Shown here: positions 55,297 to 64,000 of the stretch, in pieces
How the letters are laid out: the number at the start of each line of letters is the position of its first letter
How positions within the stretch are numbered: the stretch's first letter is position 1
NCBI GenBank assembly: GCA_027459625.1
Contig: DAIDHP010000016.1
Coordinates: forward strand, 1 to 64,000
DNA length: 64,000 nt
From: Chthonomonadales bacterium
Lineage (GTDB): Bacteria > Armatimonadota > Chthonomonadetes > Chthonomonadales > CAJBBX01
Direction: 5' to 3'
Made by a program: the position numbers and the translations under genes
Notes under the pieces: generated by a model
What the model was told of the DNA's origin: nothing
The model's database searches: none
Seen by the model: only the letters and a program-made list of their open reading frames with translations

Positions 55297-56328
55297 ATGC
55301 CGCCACTGAAAAAAACGAAGAGGGATATGTGGAAGGAGGAGCGCGAGATCAGCGGCAAAGGTTCGCTCCTCATTGGTGGAATAGATGAGGCTGGGCGCGG
55401 TCCCCTAGCAGGACCTGTTGTAGCCTCATGCGTTATCCTTCCTTTCGAACACCCCGTGGAGGGGGTGGATGATTCCAAGAAACTGACGGAAAACCAGCGC
55501 GTGCAGGCTTACCACAAAATACTGGATTGCGCCGTAAGCGTGGGAATTGGGATTGTTCCCCCCGAACGAATTGATGAGATAAACATCCTGCGCGCCACTC
55601 GGGAGGCGATGATTTACGCAGTCGAGGACTCCGCCGTCAAGCCGGATGTCGTTCTTATTGACGGACTGCCCGTGAAGTCCTTCCCCATTCCCCAAATACC
55701 GCTGGTGAAGGGGGATTCCCGCAGCATGTCTGTCGCGGCGGCTTCCATTATCGCAAAAGTTACGCGAGACCGGATTATGCTGGACATGGATCATCAATAT
55801 CCGGGATACGGTTTCGGCAGACACAAGGGCTACCCCACCGCCGATCATCTTGAAGCATTGGAGCACCTCGGGGTCAGTGAAATCCATCGAAGATCTTACG
55901 CACCGGTGGCTCGTCTACTCGAATTCCCCTCCCCTCAATCAAATCCGGTTCAACGCTCGTTGTGGGAGGATGTGCATGAACTCGGATCATCCGGCGAATA
56001 CATTGCGGAGGAGCATTTGCGCCGAATAGGCTGGAGCATATTGGAGAGAAACTATCGCTCGAAGGAAGGCGAGATTGACTTGATCGCGATGGACGGTGAA
56101 ACGATAGTCTTCGTCGAGGTGAAGGCGAGAAGAGGGCGTCTGAGCGAACCAAGCGAGGCGGTGGATTTAAGAAAACGACGCAGAATATGCGTCACTGCGG
56201 AGGAATGGCTGGCGATCCACCATCGCAGCGAATCCCCCTGCAGGTTTGACGTGGCGGAGATACGCTTCGGGGAGAACGGGGAGGCGAGCGTGAACATAAT
56301 CCAGTCGGCATTCATGGCGGGAGAGTAA
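55297..56328 (+). CDS. rnhB: Ribonuclease HII fused to a YraN-type nuclease domain
   Basis: This 343-residue protein joins two usually separate proteins. Residues 25-212 are RNase HII: GGIDEAGRGPLAGPVVAS with the first acidic pair, DDSKKLT, LIDGL, KGDSRSMSVAAASIIAKV and GYGFGRHKGYPT. Residues about 227-343 are UPF0102/YraN: GEYIAEEHLRRIGWSILERN, then EGEIDLIAMDGETIVFVEVK with the Glu-Asp-Glu-x-Lys nuclease signature. The linker PSPQSNPVQRSLWEDVHEL is short. RNase HII cuts at ribonucleotides in DNA; YraN resembles restriction-type nucleases and is often encoded next to rnhB, so fusion is a natural outcome. It stands downstream of the signal peptidases. Confidence 0.92.
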   Translation: MPPLKKTKRDMWKEEREISGKGSLLIGGIDEAGRGPLAGPVVASCVILPFEHPVEGVDDSKKLTENQRVQAYHKILDCAVSVGIGIVPPERIDEINILRATREAMIYAVEDSAVKPDVVLIDGLPVKSFPIPQIPLVKGDSRSMSVAAASIIAKVTRDRIMLDMDHQYPGYGFGRHKGYPTADHLEALEHLGVSEIHRRSYAPVARLLEFPSPQSNPVQRSLWEDVHELGSSGEYIAEEHLRRIGWSILERNYRSKEGEIDLIAMDGETIVFVEVKARRGRLSEPSEAVDLRKRRRICVTAEEWLAIHHRSESPCRFDVAEIRFGENGEASVNIIQSAFMAGE

Positions 56329-56763
56329 CCATAAAAAAAGCGGGACAAAATAATAGGGACCGCGAAATCCCCCCAGCTCGCGGTCCCTCCTCTTCACCCA
56401 GGAGAAGTACATCCTCACTTTAAAACCGGGTAAAGATCCCTGATACTGTTTCCGCAATCCCCGCGGAATGCGGTGTCCTCATTAACCTTATAAACGCTAA
56501 TATCAAGAAATAAGTTCCCAGCCTTTCACCTTACATCCCGCCAATACAAGACCTCGTGAAACCAGCTCACATTATCAAAGATCAAAACCATGCATGACGA
56601 CCCTTTTCCTATCATAATGCGATTTACCGGGATTATAACTCCATCCAACCTACTCGAAATGCGTATCACACAGGAATTCGTTCCGTAATGCCATGGTTCG
56701 AGGGATTTGAGAAGGAAGCTTATGAAATGGAATACGTTAACCCTCCGGATTGAGCGGCGTGAT
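56329..56763. other. Intergenic region between convergent genes
   Basis: Over 500 bases lie between the rnhB-yraN stop and the hoxF stop. Apart from the two terminators listed, no gene, repeat or RNA is recognised. Confidence 0.5.
56355..56388. terminator. Terminator after rnhB-yraN
   Basis: AGGGACCGCGA and TCGCGGTCCCT make a perfect 11-bp stem with a 12-base loop, 27 bases after the stop. The plus strand continues CCTCTT; the T run is weak. Confidence 0.6.
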
Positions 56764-56795
56764 GAAAAATTGAGGGGCGAGTCAACTCACCCCCC
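56764..56795 (-). terminator. Terminator of the hox cluster
   Basis: On the minus strand GGGGTGAGT and ACTCGCCCC form a nine-pair stem (one T-G pair) with a TG loop, followed by TCAATTTTTC. It lies about 100 bases after the stop of the second hoxF. Confidence 0.7.
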
Positions 56796-56892
56796 AACAT
56801 AGCGCATGTCTTCAACTGCTTTTTTTTATCCCTTCCCGGTATACCGTCGCATATGGAAAGTGACTTCGAGGGAAGGAGAAACTTTGCATCCT

Positions 56893-58518
56893 TTATTTCG
56901 TTTTTTGACTGTTTCCGTTCAAGGAGACGTTCCGCTTGATGAACTCCATATACTCCTCCCGATAATACCTTAATGTGCTTAACACCGGGTTCGGAGCGGA
57001 CTGTCCAAGTCCGCAGAGGCTGCAGGTTTTGACCATATCGCAAAGGTCCTGCAGTTTCATGATGTCGTTCTCGGTTCCATGCTCTTCCCTTATCTTGGTT
57101 AGAATCCTGTAAATCTGCACCGTGCCCGCACGGCAGGGAATGCATTTGCCGCATGATTCATCCATGCAGAACTCCATGAAGAACCGCGCCACGTCCACCA
57201 TGTTGTTGGTGTCATCCATCACGATCATGCCGCCGGAACCCATGATGGAACCGATCTGACTTAGGGATTCGTAATCCACGGGCGTATCCAGCTTGGAATA
57301 GGGAATGCAGCCGCCGGAAGGTCCTCCAGTCTGCACGGCTTTCACCATGCCGCCGTCAGGCACGCCCCCTGCCATCTCTTCGACGATCACACGGAGAGGA
57401 GTGCCCATGGGGACCTCAATCAAACCGGTGTTTTTCACCTTTCCCGCGAGAGCGAACACCTTCGTCCCCTTGCTTTTTTCGGTGCCAATGGAGCTGAACC
57501 AATCCGCCCCCTTGCGGATAATCACTGGGATGTTGGCGAATGTCTCTACGTTATTTATTAGCGTGGGAGAGTGCCATAGTCCGCTTTCGGCTGGGAATGG
57601 TGGTCGAGGACGGGGAGTGCCTCTACGACCTTCGATGGATGCCATCAGAGCGGTCTCCTCGCCGCATACAAAAGCCCCCGCGCCGATTCGCAAGTCCACA
57701 CGAAAGTCGAATGACGTTTCGAAAATTCCGCTTCCGAGCAGACCGTATTTCCTCGTTTGGCGTATCGCCGTCTGCAATCTGCTGATAGCGAGCGGGTATT
57801 CCCCTCTCACATAGACGTATCCTTGGTTGGCGCCTACGGCGTACCCGGCGATCGCCATCCCCTCCAAAACACGATGCGGATCGCTTTCCAGTACCGATCG
57901 ATCCATAAACGCCCCTGGATCGCCTTCGTCCGCATTGCAGACCACGTATTTGCGTTCCGCATGCGTCTTTGCAACCATGCCCCACTTCAATCCCGTGGGA
58001 TAACCCGCCCCTCCGCGTCCGCGTAAACCGCTTCTGGTGACTTCGTCCACCACCGAGGCGGGTTTCATCTCATTCAACGCCTTTTGAAGAGCGAAATAAC
58101 CGTCACTGGCGATATAGGTCTCAATTTTTTCAGGATCCACCTTGCCACTGTTCTCCAGTACGATGGGCACCTGTTTTGTGAAGAACGGGTGGTTGATATC
58201 GCCTTTCTTGATATCAGCCGCTCCGCCCTTTAACGATGCGACAATTGATGTGGCATCCTCCGGCTTCACTTTCTCGTAGAGGATGCCATCCGGATCAACC
58301 TGCACCAAAGGTCCTTCGCTGCAGAGTCCCATACATCCCACACCTATAACCGCAACCTGATCCTCCATGCCGGCGTCTTTGACGGCAAGCTCAAGGTTCT
58401 CCTTAATCGATTGTCCGCCTGATGAAATGCATCCTGCGGCAAGGCAACATCGTAAATTAATCGGCTTCGCCGAGTTTTGCTCTTTTTCCTTTATTTCAAT
58501 TAGTTCATTCAGATCCAT
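56893..58518 (-). CDS. hoxF: NAD-reducing hydrogenase diaphorase subunit HoxF, second copy
   Basis: This 541-residue protein matches cyanobacterial HoxF in length and order. Residues 20-90 are a thioredoxin-like [2Fe-2S] domain (RCCLAAGC and [10 protein letters not shown]). The NuoF-type core has [16 protein letters not shown] for [17 protein letters not shown] and [13 protein letters not shown] for FMN. The C-terminal [13 protein letters not shown] and CSLCGLGQ hold the [4Fe-4S] cluster. It oxidises or reduces NAD(H) for the hydrogenase. It overlaps its hoxE partner by 14 bases. It is a close paralogue of the copy at 62241-63875, roughly three quarters identical by eye. Confidence 0.93.
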   Translation of the reverse strand: MDLNELIEIKEKEQNSAKPINLRCCLAAGCISSGGQSIKENLELAVKDAGMEDQVAVIGVGCMGLCSEGPLVQVDPDGILYEKVKPEDATSIVASLKGGAADIKKGDINHPFFTKQVPIVLENSGKVDPEKIETYIASDGYFALQKALNEMKPASVVDEVTRSGLRGRGGAGYPTGLKWGMVAKTHAERKYVVCNADEGDPGAFMDRSVLESDPHRVLEGMAIAGYAVGANQGYVYVRGEYPLAISRLQTAIRQTRKYGLLGSGIFETSFDFRVDLRIGAGAFVCGEETALMASIEGRRGTPRPRPPFPAESGLWHSPTLINNVETFANIPVIIRKGADWFSSIGTEKSKGTKVFALAGKVKNTGLIEVPMGTPLRVIVEEMAGGVPDGGMVKAVQTGGPSGGCIPYSKLDTPVDYESLSQIGSIMGSGGMIVMDDTNNMVDVARFFMEFCMDESCGKCIPCRAGTVQIYRILTKIREEHGTENDIMKLQDLCDMVKTCSLCGLGQSAPNPVLSTLRYYREEYMEFIKRNVSLNGNSQKTK

Positions 58519-59047
58519 TGCTCATCAACCCTTTCACATAATCCCCAATGGACTCCTCGGTCTGCCCGCCAATCACCTTGCCATCGAGAACCGTGGCGGG
58601 AGCGATACCGCACGCACCTATACAGCGAGCGGTCATAAGTGAGAGAGAGCCGTCCTCCGTTGTCGATCCCGCTTTGATGCCCGCGAGGCGTTCGGCTTCC
58701 GATAGAATATTGGCCGCCCCTTTCACGTAACACGCTGTCCCCATGCAGATAACGCATGTATGCGCGCCTTTGGGTGCGAGGGAGAAGAAATGATAAAAAG
58801 TTGCCACTCCATAGACTTTGCTGAGCGGCAACTTCAGACTTTTTGCTATATGAATCAACATATTAATCTCAAGAAATCCGAAGAGTTCCTGAGCGGTGTG
58901 TAACACTTCAATCAGAGCATCCGGCTGATATTGGTGGCGTTTCATCGTGGATTCCAGTATTTTATAACGATTATCACCAGCCACGCCAGCCTTGAGAGCC
59001 GTCGTTGGAGTCTTTGAAGACTCAGCCATGGCAGTGCTGGATGTCAT
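58505..59047 (-). CDS. hoxE: Diaphorase subunit HoxE (NuoE-like), second copy
   Basis: The ATG at 59047 has AAGGAG upstream; the long open frame before it is unlikely to be translated. The 180-residue protein is a NuoE/HoxE-type [2Fe-2S] thioredoxin-like subunit. Four Cys ligands lie in [11 protein letters not shown] and [22 protein letters not shown] is a further landmark. It passes electrons between HoxF and the rest of the complex. It starts a hoxEF pair that lies 390 bases after hoxH. Confidence 0.92.
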   Translation of the reverse strand: MTSSTAMAESSKTPTTALKAGVAGDNRYKILESTMKRHQYQPDALIEVLHTAQELFGFLEINMLIHIAKSLKLPLSKVYGVATFYHFFSLAPKGAHTCVICMGTACYVKGAANILSEAERLAGIKAGSTTEDGSLSLMTARCIGACGIAPATVLDGKVIGGQTEESIGDYVKGLMSNGSE

Positions 59048-59436
59048 GCTATTCTCCTTGTCTTTTGATTGTGACGCAAATGCAAAGGCGTCGATGTGTT
59101 TCCCTCTGCGCTCGCACCTTTGCGTCAATTTGAAAGAATTTCCGGGAGGTATTCCCATACGGGGAGGGATACGGTCATGCGGAACAAATACAGTCGAGGA
59201 ATTAAACATCTATGGAAATCGCAATCAAAATCACTGTGAATTATTTCACTCTACAGCAAATCCCCTGTTTATTCCTACTTTTACTCTACCTCTTGCGATG
59301 TTGATTAACCACAGGTATATAGTACTTTTTGCATGTACCGCAGTACTGTTTTTATTTACGGTATCGCTCTTGTCCGCGAATTCCCTATGGGGGGCGCGGG
59401 TCGTTACGCCCCCCTCTTTAGCGCATGTCCCGTTAA
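59048..59436. other. Gap between hoxH and the second hoxE
   Basis: No minus-strand gene is seen, so the second hoxEF pair may have its own promoter here. An AT-rich stretch near 59220-59370 would fit. A hairpin at 59389-59414 is listed separately. Confidence 0.45.
59389..59414. terminator. Hairpin after hoxH
   Basis: GGGGGGCG and CGCCCCCC form an eight-pair stem with a ten-base loop, some 23 bases after the hoxH stop. There is no T run in the hoxH direction, so it may act as an attenuator or as an RNA end rather than a full terminator. Confidence 0.45.
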
Positions 59437-60864
59437 TTAGTCACGTGTGATTGTACGAAGAACCTCCCCGTCTGAAGCAACCAACTCCACTGACAGAGGC
59501 ATCCTTCCAGCAGCGTGCGTGGAGCAGCTCAGGCATGGGTCGAAAGCTCTAATTCCCGCCTCGACTCGGTTTAACATTCCCTCGGCGATGTCCGGCCCCT
59601 TCACGAAGCGTTTGGCTATTTGCTCCACGGTTCGGTTGATCGCCAGGTTATTCTGCCCGGTTGCGATGATCAGGTTCGCGGAGAGTACTTTGCCGTCCTC
59701 GTCCAAATGATAGTGATGGAACAGAGTCCCTCTGGGCGCCTCGCTTACGCCGACAACATCCAGACGGTTGATCCCGGCTTCCGCCCTCAGGTGATGCGAA
59801 CATACATCATCATCCTCCAGCAATCGCTCGATGCCCTCTATCGCCGCAATAATCTCGATCATCCGGGCGTGATGATACAGGAACGAATTGTTGGCGACCG
59901 CTCCGCTAAGCATCTCACGATACTCCTGCAACTCACGATCCGCCAAAGGCGTGCCGATGCGATCGCACACATTCAAACGCGCCAAGGGTCCCACGCGATA
60001 GATGCCGCCCGGATAACCGAGTGGCTTAAAATACGGAAACTTCAGATAGGACCAGTTCTCGGAAGCCTCTCCGACAAAATCCTTGTAGTTATCCTCGCTA
60101 AGCCCATCCGCGACGCGATATCCAAGATGATCCACCACCCGCAGCGAGCCGCTGTAGTGCTCCCATTCCCCATTCGCGCCCACCAATCCCATATACAAAG
60201 AGGGAAAGTCACCGAAGCTTTCGGATTCGGCGGGATACCGCTCTCGCATGCGCTTGCATATCCCCAGAGCCTCTCGAGCCGTCGCGAGAGATTCCGGTAT
60301 TCGGGAGCGAATCTGTTCTCTCGACTCCTCCGTCAACGACTGACGCACGCCTCCAGGAACCGCCCATGCGGGGTGAACCTTCTTGGCTCCCAGAAGTTCG
60401 ATAATCTCCTGCCCCCACTGCCTTAGGCGAATCCCCTTGCGCGCCAACTCCGGATCCGCAGCAATCAATCCGAAAACATTACGCGTCGCGGGATCGGAAT
60501 CGAAGCCAAGTATCATATCCGGCGAACTCAAATGAAAGAAGCTCAGCGCGTGAGACTGTGTGAATTGACCGAGATTCATCAGCCTGCGCAACTTCTCCGC
60601 CGCCGGAGGGATTGAGACAGCCAAAGCCTTGTCACCGGTCTTCGCCGACGCCAGCAGATGGCTCACAGGGCAGATGCCGCAGATTCTCGCGGTGATCCCC
60701 GCCATCTCCCACAGCGTTCGCCCCTCGCAAAACTTCTCGAAGCCGCGGAACTCCGTCACATGAAAGCGAGCGGAGTTCACCTCTCCGGAATCATCCAAAT
60801 ATATGGAAACCTTCGCGTGCCCCTCTATACGGGTCACTGGGTCAATTATTATTTGACGAGACAT
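59437..60864 (-). CDS. hoxH: [NiFe]-hydrogenase large subunit HoxH
   Basis: The ATG at 60864 ([16 protein letters not shown]) is used; GGGGA lies seven bases before. The 475-residue protein has the proximal nickel motif [10 protein letters not shown] and the distal motif DPCLSCSTH, so all four Cys ligands of the NiFe site are present. A C-terminal extension of 25 residues after the last His marks an unprocessed precursor that needs a maturation endopeptidase. The arrangement with hoxY, hoxU, hoxF and hoxE places it in the bidirectional, NAD-linked group 3d. It catalyses reversible H2 oxidation in the cytoplasm. Confidence 0.95.
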   Translation of the reverse strand: MSRQIIIDPVTRIEGHAKVSIYLDDSGEVNSARFHVTEFRGFEKFCEGRTLWEMAGITARICGICPVSHLLASAKTGDKALAVSIPPAAEKLRRLMNLGQFTQSHALSFFHLSSPDMILGFDSDPATRNVFGLIAADPELARKGIRLRQWGQEIIELLGAKKVHPAWAVPGGVRQSLTEESREQIRSRIPESLATAREALGICKRMRERYPAESESFGDFPSLYMGLVGANGEWEHYSGSLRVVDHLGYRVADGLSEDNYKDFVGEASENWSYLKFPYFKPLGYPGGIYRVGPLARLNVCDRIGTPLADRELQEYREMLSGAVANNSFLYHHARMIEIIAAIEGIERLLEDDDVCSHHLRAEAGINRLDVVGVSEAPRGTLFHHYHLDEDGKVLSANLIIATGQNNLAINRTVEQIAKRFVKGPDIAEGMLNRVEAGIRAFDPCLSCSTHAAGRMPLSVELVASDGEVLRTITRD

Positions 60865-60943
60865 AACCAAATCCCCATTTCCATTTCCCAGTGTCGCGGA
60901 ATGATCCGCGACGGATTGACATCAACATATCCTCGCTCGAATA

Positions 60944-61486
60944 TCATCCGAAACGGAGGTTTTCCCCGGTCAGATGAGTTTCGCCCATCTCAAGGAGGTT
61001 GGTAAGAGCCTCTTTAATCCGAGATGAGGATGGAGGACATCCCGGGATGAAGTAATCCACATCTATCTCCTCATGAACCGGGCGAACGCGATCCACTAAT
61101 TTCGGAACAATCCCAGCCTCTTTCGGGGCGATGGGATGTGTATCCGCTCGATCCACGTACACCAATTGGAGTATTTTCTCCGGATCCCCCAAAGGGTTGC
61201 GCATCGCAGGCACGTTACCTGTCACAGCGCAGTCCCCGAACGAGATCACCACTCGGCTCGCAGCCCGTATCTTATGGCACAACTCAACATGATCCTCGTT
61301 AGCGACCGATCCTTCCACCAATGTCACGTCAACCGATTCCGGAAACTCCTTCATATCCGCTATCGGGCTGTATACAACCTGTATCTTCTCGGCAAGGTCG
61401 ATCAGGAACTCATCCATGTCTAAAAATGACATGTGACAGCCCGAGCACCCTCCAAGCCATACCGTCGCCACTTTCACCCTATCCAT
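60944..61486 (-). CDS. hoxY: [NiFe]-hydrogenase small subunit HoxY
   Basis: This 180-residue subunit binds the proximal [4Fe-4S] cluster: [27 protein letters not shown] and [15 protein letters not shown] provide the Cys ligands. Length and motifs match cyanobacterial HoxY. GGAGAAG precedes the ATG. It begins inside the end of hoxU (13-base overlap) and is followed after 79 bases by hoxH. Confidence 0.95.
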   Translation of the reverse strand: MDRVKVATVWLGGCSGCHMSFLDMDEFLIDLAEKIQVVYSPIADMKEFPESVDVTLVEGSVANEDHVELCHKIRAASRVVISFGDCAVTGNVPAMRNPLGDPEKILQLVYVDRADTHPIAPKEAGIVPKLVDRVRPVHEEIDVDYFIPGCPPSSSRIKEALTNLLEMGETHLTGENLRFG

Positions 61487-62190
61487 TGCTTCTTCTCCCT
61501 AGCTGTCACTATAAATTCCAGACGAGTTCTATCCTTTTGCATCTCTCCGACTGTCGCTCCCTTTTGGAATATCGCACCCGTGGGACACGCCTGTACGCAC
61601 TTCCCGCACGACGTGCAGCTTGTGCTGTCGCCCCAAGGCTGATTCATATCCGTGATGACGAAGGACTTCGCGCCGCGCCCCGCCATATCCCATGTATGAG
61701 CCCCCTCCACCTCGTCACAGACGCGCACGCATCTTCCGCAGAGGATGCAACGGTTGTGATCCACCCCGAAACGTTGGTGTGTGATATCAACACGCTCCAC
61801 AGGATAGATGTAGTCGAAACGGGAGTGATCCACGCCGAGTTCCACCGCCATATCCTGCAGTTCGCAGTGGCCGTTCGAAACACAGACCGAGCAGACATGG
61901 TTACGCTCCGAAAGCAGTAGTTCCACGATCATCTTCCTGTATTTGCGAAGACGATCCGAGTTGGTTCGAACCTCCATCCCTTCCGCCACCTTCAGTACGC
62001 ATGCGGGTTGAAGCTTCGGTGAGTTCCCAAGCTCCACCAAGCACATACGACAAGCGCCAAGGTCGGAGACGCCGTCCAAGTGGCACAGAGTTGGTATATG
62101 AATCCCCGCCTCCTGAGCCGCCTCCAAAACCGTCTGCCCCTCCATCGCGCTCACTAATCGACCGTCTATGGTTAGCGTTTTTACCGCCAT
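61474..62190 (-). CDS. hoxU: Diaphorase subunit HoxU
   Basis: This 238-residue protein corresponds to the N-terminal part of NuoG. It holds a [2Fe-2S] ferredoxin domain ([20 protein letters not shown]), the His-Cys3 cluster ([15 protein letters not shown]) and two [4Fe-4S] sites ([13 protein letters not shown] and [15 protein letters not shown]). It wires the diaphorase to HoxY. GAGGA lies upstream. It sits between hoxF' and hoxY in the main hox operon. Confidence 0.95.
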   Translation of the reverse strand: MAVKTLTIDGRLVSAMEGQTVLEAAQEAGIHIPTLCHLDGVSDLGACRMCLVELGNSPKLQPACVLKVAEGMEVRTNSDRLRKYRKMIVELLLSERNHVCSVCVSNGHCELQDMAVELGVDHSRFDYIYPVERVDITHQRFGVDHNRCILCGRCVRVCDEVEGAHTWDMAGRGAKSFVITDMNQPWGDSTSCTSCGKCVQACPTGAIFQKGATVGEMQKDRTRLEFIVTAREKKQWIG

Positions 62191-62240
62191 GTTTTTTCCT
62201 CACTTTTCCGCACTGACACTACAACTGAGCTTTCAATAAT

Positions 62241-63875
62241 TCACTTCGCGGCTTTGACCGCGTTTTTGTTACCATTGCGTTTTGGATTCTTGTGAATACA
62301 TTCGATGTATTCATTGCGATAGTATCGCAATGTACTTACAACCGGGTTCGGGGCGGACTGTCCCAGCCCGCAGAGACTGCAGCTCTTCACCATCTCGCTG
62401 AGTTCCTGAAGTTTCGCGATGTCCCCATCCTCCCCCATGCCATTAAGTATTCTATCCAGTAAGCGATATATTTGAACAGTACCCGCACGGCAGGGGACGC
62501 ATTTACCGCAGGATTCATCCACGCAGAACTCCATGAAGAAATGCGCCAAATCCACCATGTTGTCCGTTTCATCCATGACGATCATGCCGCCGGACCCCAT
62601 AATGGCGCCGATCTGCACCAGAGACTCGTAATCCACCGGTGTGTCCAGCTTTTCCGCTGGAATGCATCCTCCGGAGAGTCCACCTGTGTAGACCGCCTTA
62701 ACCTTGCCTCCGTCCGGCGCCCCGCCCGCCATCTCATTCACGATAACGCGAAGGGGTGTTCCCATCGGCACTTCGATGAGACCGGTATGCTTAACCTTCC
62801 CCGCCAAGGAGAAGACCTTTGTTCCCTTGCTCCGTTCGGTCCCCATGGAACTGAACCATGCGGCGCCCTTCCTTATGATAAGTGGGATGTTCGCATAGGT
62901 TTCCACATTATTAATAAGGGTTGGAGAGTTCCAAAGCCCGCTTTCCGCAGGAAATGGCGGTCTGGGGCGCGGCGTCCCGCGACGCCCTTCGATGGACGCC
63001 ATCAACGCTGTCTCCTCGCCGCAAACGAAGGCTCCCGCACCGATGCGCAGGTCAACTCGGAAGTTGAAGGATGTGTCGAAAACCGCGCTTCCAAGCAATC
63101 CGAGATTCCTCGCCTGACGGATGGCGATTTGCAGTCGTTTAATGCAGAGAGGATACTCTCCGCGCACATAGATGTATCCTTGATTGGCTCCGACGGCGTA
63201 AGCCGCTATCGCCATGCCTTCGAGTACTCGATGCGGATCGCTCTCAAGAACGGAGCGATCCATGAATGCACCCGGATCTCCCTCGTCCGCGTTGCAGACC
63301 ACATACTTGCGATCACCGGGCGTTTTCGCGACCAACTCCCATTTAAGTCCGGTTCGGTACCCTGCGCCCCCTCGACCACGCAGACCGCTTTTCGTAACCT
63401 CCTCCACCACCTGTGAGGGATGCAATTCGTTGATGACGGTGTTGAGAGCCTGATACCCATCCCTGGCGATATAGGTTTCGATCCGTTCGGGATCCACTTT
63501 GCCGCTGTTTTCCAGAACAACAGGCACCTGTTTGGTAAAGAAGGGATGGCTGAGGTCACCGATCTTCGCAGTCGCCTTGCCGCCCTTCAACGCAGCCACG
63601 ATGGAGCGAGCGTCGGAGGGTTTCACCTTCTCGTACAAAATCCCATCGGGATCAACCTGCACCAGAGGCCCTTCGCTGCAGAGTCCCATGCATCCCACTC
63701 CGAGCACCTCCACCTGATCGGTCAAGCCCTCCTCCTCCAAGGCGTTTTCCAGAGCTTCCTTAATCGCTTCTCCTTCCGAGTAGAGGCACCCAGCCGCCAA
63801 ACAGCACCTGAGGCGTATGGGTTTCGCGGAGGCTATCTGCGCCTCCTTTATCTCCATCAATTCATTAGAATCCAT
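62241..63875 (-). CDS. hoxF: NAD-reducing hydrogenase diaphorase subunit HoxF, first copy
   Basis: The ATG at 63875 is preferred over a TTG six bases upstream. The 544-residue protein has the same order as the second copy: RCCLAAGC and [39 protein letters not shown], and the C-terminal [13 protein letters not shown] and CSLCGLGQ. All cluster, FMN and NADH motifs are intact. It overlaps the partial hoxE' by 11 bases and is 50 bases upstream of hoxU, so this is the copy built into the hoxE'F'UYH operon. Confidence 0.94.
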   Translation of the reverse strand: MDSNELMEIKEAQIASAKPIRLRCCLAAGCLYSEGEAIKEALENALEEEGLTDQVEVLGVGCMGLCSEGPLVQVDPDGILYEKVKPSDARSIVAALKGGKATAKIGDLSHPFFTKQVPVVLENSGKVDPERIETYIARDGYQALNTVINELHPSQVVEEVTKSGLRGRGGAGYRTGLKWELVAKTPGDRKYVVCNADEGDPGAFMDRSVLESDPHRVLEGMAIAAYAVGANQGYIYVRGEYPLCIKRLQIAIRQARNLGLLGSAVFDTSFNFRVDLRIGAGAFVCGEETALMASIEGRRGTPRPRPPFPAESGLWNSPTLINNVETYANIPLIIRKGAAWFSSMGTERSKGTKVFSLAGKVKHTGLIEVPMGTPLRVIVNEMAGGAPDGGKVKAVYTGGLSGGCIPAEKLDTPVDYESLVQIGAIMGSGGMIVMDETDNMVDLAHFFMEFCVDESCGKCVPCRAGTVQIYRLLDRILNGMGEDGDIAKLQELSEMVKSCSLCGLGQSAPNPVVSTLRYYRNEYIECIHKNPKRNGNKNAVKAAK

Positions 63876-64000
63876 CCTCAATCCACCCTTTCAGTTGTTC
63901 CGTAACCATCTCCTCGGATTGCCCCCCGACCACCTTGCCGTCCATCACAATCGCGGGAGCGATGCCGCACGCCCCGATACACCGAGCGGTCATCAGGGAG
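63865..64000 (-). CDS. hoxE: Diaphorase subunit HoxE, first copy, cut by window
   Basis: Only the C-terminal 44 codons are inside the window. They read [21 protein letters not shown], with two of the [2Fe-2S] Cys ligands, and end GWIEDGF before a TAA at 63865-63867. The match with the second hoxE ([21 protein letters not shown]) is close. The stop overlaps the hoxF' start. Confidence 0.88.
   Translation of the reverse strand, partial: SLMTARCIGACGIAPAIVMDGKVVGGQSEEMVTEQLKGWIEDGF

Noticed and set aside
62472-63416. Plus-strand frame of 314 codons opposite hoxF
   Set aside because: It mirrors a strongly conserved enzyme and has no start context of its own; similar mirrors occur opposite the second hoxF and hoxH.
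1-64000. Mobile elements, CRISPR arrays, phage or defence islands
   Set aside because: No transposase, integrase, direct repeat array or nuclease cassette was found on either strand.

Overview
The window looks like a chromosomal segment of a free-living, diderm, hydrogen-metabolising bacterium with a large secretome. The best guess is the Armatimonadota or a close relative. This is inferred from a combination of traits: an SLH-domain porin that ties the outer membrane to the wall, several prepilin-like proteins with the H-X9-DG tail, PEP-CTERM proteins, a pupylation-family enzyme (PafA/Dop), a pyrophosphate-dependent phosphofructokinase and a cyanobacterial-type five-subunit Hox hydrogenase. 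Base composition is moderate throughout, and I see no insertion sequence, integrase, phage gene or CRISPR array.

Layout. 1-2.5 kb: the end of a GloVer-repeat protein, a BON-type lipoprotein broken by a frameshift, and a prepilin-like protein. 2.5-7 kb: a large repeat-built outer-membrane-barrel candidate behind a zinc-finger anti-sigma factor. 7.2-13.3 kb: a sugar-use operon (TIM-barrel isomerase, GH38 alpha-mannosidase, PfkB kinase) followed by the PafA/Dop enzyme. 13.5-17.1 kb: a translationally coupled pair of secreted proteins and a small secreted protein. 17.4-19.3 kb: SLH-collagen-coiled-coil porin. 19.7-24.1 kb: polysaccharide export (Wzz-like, Wza-like, GT4). 24.2-27.3 kb: a secreted phosphatase coupled to a GAF-GGDEF diguanylate cyclase. 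27.3-37 kb: an exported-protein island with a PEP-CTERM protein, a 1,188-residue multidomain protein, four prepilin-like or related small genes, a nidogen/PEP-CTERM gene broken by two in-frame stops, and a lone P-II gene. 37-43.2 kb: secreted GH39-like glycosidase, cupin, Gfo/Idh oxidoreductase, phosphoglucomutase. 43.8-49 kb: ChrB-like protein and MFS transporter, a three-tRNA operon (Gly, Arg, His), a small H-NS-tail-like protein with its own operator, and PPi-phosphofructokinase. 49.3-56.3 kb: the housekeeping run ffh-rpsP-khpA-rimM-trmD-rplS, two tandem signal peptidases and an rnhB-yraN fusion. 56.9-64 kb (minus strand): hoxE'(partial)-hoxF'-hoxU-hoxY-hoxH followed by a second hoxE-hoxF pair.

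How the genes fit together: several loci serve the cell surface (export porin, pseudopilins, PEP-CTERM proteins, polysaccharide export, signal peptidases) and several serve glycan degradation (GH38, GH39-like, isomerase, kinase, oxidoreductase, phosphoglucomutase, PFP). The hydrogenase locus is notable for two complete diaphorase EF pairs.

The main unexplained structures are: a family of about 85-bp palindromic elements at 2233, 43672 and 53515 (plus a degenerate copy at 46385); the PEP-CTERM gene with two in-frame TAA codons; the rimM frame that runs 221 bases into trmD because of a T6 run; perfect palindromes upstream of glnB and of the H-NS-like gene; and the duplicated hoxEF.
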